From positions 1 to 6,484 of the forward strand of contig JAAZGC010000183.1 in assembly GCA_012511425.1 (NCBI GenBank): 6,484 nt of DNA. Direction: 5' to 3'. The notes beneath the pieces were generated by a model. It was given only the letters and a program-made list of their open reading frames with translations, was not told the origin of the DNA and did not search any database. Positions 5,435 to 6,484 of this stretch are shown here, in pieces (the stretch's first letter is position 1; each line of letters starts with the position of its first letter). A program made the position numbers and the translations under genes. The stretch comes from Clostridiales bacterium (GTDB lineage: Bacteria > Bacillota > Clostridia > Oscillospirales > CAG-272).

Positions 5435-5487
5435 CTAAAATCGAAACTCTGTGTAAAAAATCAAACCCGCGAAAAACACAATTTTAG
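5435..5487 (+). promoter_or_regulatory. Leader hairpin overlapping the Shine-Dalgarno of the binding-protein gene
   Basis: CTAAAAT (5435-5441) pairs with ATTTTAG (5481-5487). TGTGT (5450-5454) pairs with ACACA (5476-5480), which directly adjoins the first 3' arm. The result is a 12-bp stem with an 8-nt bulge on the 5' side and a 21-nt loop. The last two bases, A5486 and G5487, are the start of the SD AGGAGG (5486-5491). The structure could limit ribosome access and so tune translation. The base pairing is direct reading; a regulatory role is inference. Confidence 0.45.
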
Positions 5488-5501
5488 GAGGAATTACTCA
5501 G

Positions 5502-6484
5502 ATGAAAAGATTCCTTTGCCTGCTGCTTTGCCTTTTGACGGCAGCGGCTCTGCTGGCCGGCTGCGCCGAAACGGAAGAGAAAGAAGAAGATAAGGGTGCG
5601 ATAATCCCCGTTTATCTTTCGTCTCCCATCGGTAATTTCGACCCGGCATACGCTCTTCACGACAACGCCGGCAGCAAGTATATCGGTCTTCTTTACGAAG
5701 GTCTTTTCCGTCTCGGCAAAGACGGCAAGCTTGAAAAAGCGATAGCCAAGAGCTGGAAGATCAGAGAAGTCCCGGAAGATAATTATTACATGATGGAAAT
5801 CGAGCTCAATACGACCTTCTGGTCCGACGGGCGTCAGGTTGCCGCAGATGACTTCGTTTTCGCATGGAAGCGTCTGCTCGAGCCGGAATTCCAGAGCGAA
5901 GCCGCATCGCTGCTCTTTGAGATTAAAAATGCGCGTGCGGTCAAGGACGGCGACCTTACGATCGATGACCTCGGTCTTTATGCAGCCGACACCTCGGTGC
6001 TCCAGATCGAATTCGAGCGCAAGATAGATTACAATCAGTTCCTTGAGAATACCGCTTCGCTTGCCCTTGTTCCGCTCCGCGAGGATGCGGTCATCAAGCT
6101 TGTCGACTGGGGTTCCAACTCTGCGACGATGACCACCAACGGTCCGTTCATTCTTAAAAAGATTGTTTACGGCGCCGACACCTTTACCCTTGAAAGAATT
6201 GAGCTCGAGCGCAACGTTTATTACTTCCGCGACGTCGAGCGCGACGCTCTCAAGAAGTCCGTCTTCCCGTACCGCTTTGTAATTGACTTTACAAAGAATG
6301 TCGAAGACCAGGCAGCCGCATTTGACGCCGGCGAGATTTATCTCAACGCCAACATTCCGCTTTCCCGCCGCGACGCAATGTCGGTCGAACTAAGCGACAC
6401 GATGTCGACCGCGACCGTGGTATTCAATAACACGAAAGCTCCGTTTGACAAGCCGGAAGTCCGCCGCGCTCTCTCGATGGCGAT
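5502..6484 (+). CDS. Family 5 extracellular substrate-binding lipoprotein (OppA/DppA-like), 3' end missing
   Basis: This is an ABC-transporter binding protein, probably for oligopeptides, anchored outside the membrane. The visible part is 327 codons; family members usually have 500-600 residues, so roughly 40% is missing beyond the window. The N-terminus has a lipoprotein signal: MKR, a hydrophobic core (4-19) and lipobox LAGC (18-21) with C21 as the lipidated cysteine, then an acidic linker (ETEEKEED, 23-30). SBP_bac_5 hallmarks are the FDPAY segment (46-50), YEGLFRLGKDGKLEKAIAKS (65-84), FWSDGRQVAADDFVFAWKRL (106-125), TTNGPFIL (211-218) and FNNTKAPFDKPEVRRALSMA (308-327). A strong AGGAGG SD at 5486-5491 lies 10 nt before the ATG. 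Peptides are the usual ligand, but nickel, sugars or other solutes are known in the family. Confidence 0.93.
   Translation, partial: MKRFLCLLLCLLTAAALLAGCAETEEKEEDKGAIIPVYLSSPIGNFDPAYALHDNAGSKYIGLLYEGLFRLGKDGKLEKAIAKSWKIREVPEDNYYMMEIELNTTFWSDGRQVAADDFVFAWKRLLEPEFQSEAASLLFEIKNARAVKDGDLTIDDLGLYAADTSVLQIEFERKIDYNQFLENTASLALVPLREDAVIKLVDWGSNSATMTTNGPFILKKIVYGADTFTLERIELERNVYYFRDVERDALKKSVFPYRFVIDFTKNVEDQAAAFDAGEIYLNANIPLSRRDAMSVELSDTMSTATVVFNNTKAPFDKPEVRRALSMA

Larger units (their letters stand above)
5041..5501. other. 461-bp divergent intergenic control region
   Basis: This AT-rich stretch separates the leftward HAD/kinase operon from the rightward binding-protein gene. It contains one leftward promoter (5076-5104), two rightward promoters (5167-5195 and 5349-5377), palindromes at 5081-5099, 5276-5289 and 5304-5325, an inverted repeat spanning the second rightward promoter, and a hairpin that reaches the SD at 5486-5491. 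Other small signals are the 8-bp palindrome CCCGCGGG (5107-5114) and the direct repeat GTTAAAA (5114-5120 and 5125-5131), spaced one helical turn apart. I see no convincing coding region, tRNA or recognisable riboswitch class in it. Confidence 0.7.

Noticed and set aside
5384..5593. 69-codon frame running from the leader into the binding-protein gene
   Set aside because: It has no plausible SD, begins at the expected transcript start of P2, and reads out of frame through the signal peptide of the real gene.

Overview
The window comes from a bacterium, most likely a Clostridia-type member of the Bacillota (Firmicutes). The evidence is the gene order infA-rpmJ-rpsM-rpsK-rpsD-rpoA-rplQ, with rpsD inside the alpha operon (in Bacillus rpsD lies elsewhere). 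Purine-rich Shine-Dalgarno (SD) sequences precede nearly every gene, promoters match the sigma-A consensus, and there is a type II pantothenate kinase-like protein and a family 5 peptide-type binding lipoprotein. The exact genus cannot be read from this stretch.

Region 1 (1-3302, plus strand) is the end of the large ribosomal protein supercluster. It holds the last nine codons of infA (IF-1), then rpmJ (L36), rpsM (S13), rpsK (S11), rpsD (S4), rpoA (RNA polymerase alpha) and rplQ (L17), closed by a strong hairpin-plus-T-run terminator. L36 and S4 are both the zinc-binding four-ligand forms. The rpsD-rpoA gap is the longest in the operon (111 bp) and carries several inverted repeats, one ending exactly where the rpoA SD begins.

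Region 2 (3320-5104, minus strand) is a two-gene operon converging on the alpha operon. A NagD-like HAD phosphatase comes first and an ASKHA-fold kinase of the type II pantothenate kinase family second, 35 bp apart. They are driven by a well-formed promoter at 5076-5104 whose spacer is filled by a 6-7-6 palindrome that looks like an operator. A small-molecule kinase beside a small-molecule phosphatase suggests linked metabolite or cofactor housekeeping, but the substrates are unknown.

Region 3 (5041-5501) is a 461-bp, AT-rich divergent control region. It has two consensus-like promoters pointing right, several palindromes, and a leader hairpin whose 3' arm runs into the SD of the next gene.

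Region 4 (5502-6484) is the first 327 codons of an OppA/DppA-type substrate-binding lipoprotein, cut off by the window end.

Most of the window is ordinary core genome. The parts worth a second look are the regulatory structures (minus-strand promoter palindrome, hairpins touching the rpoA and binding-protein SDs) and the HAD phosphatase-kinase pair. By comparison from memory with S. aureus CoaW, that kinase appears to lack a conserved substrate-site arginine. No CRISPR array, tRNA, rRNA, mobile element or clear riboswitch class was seen.
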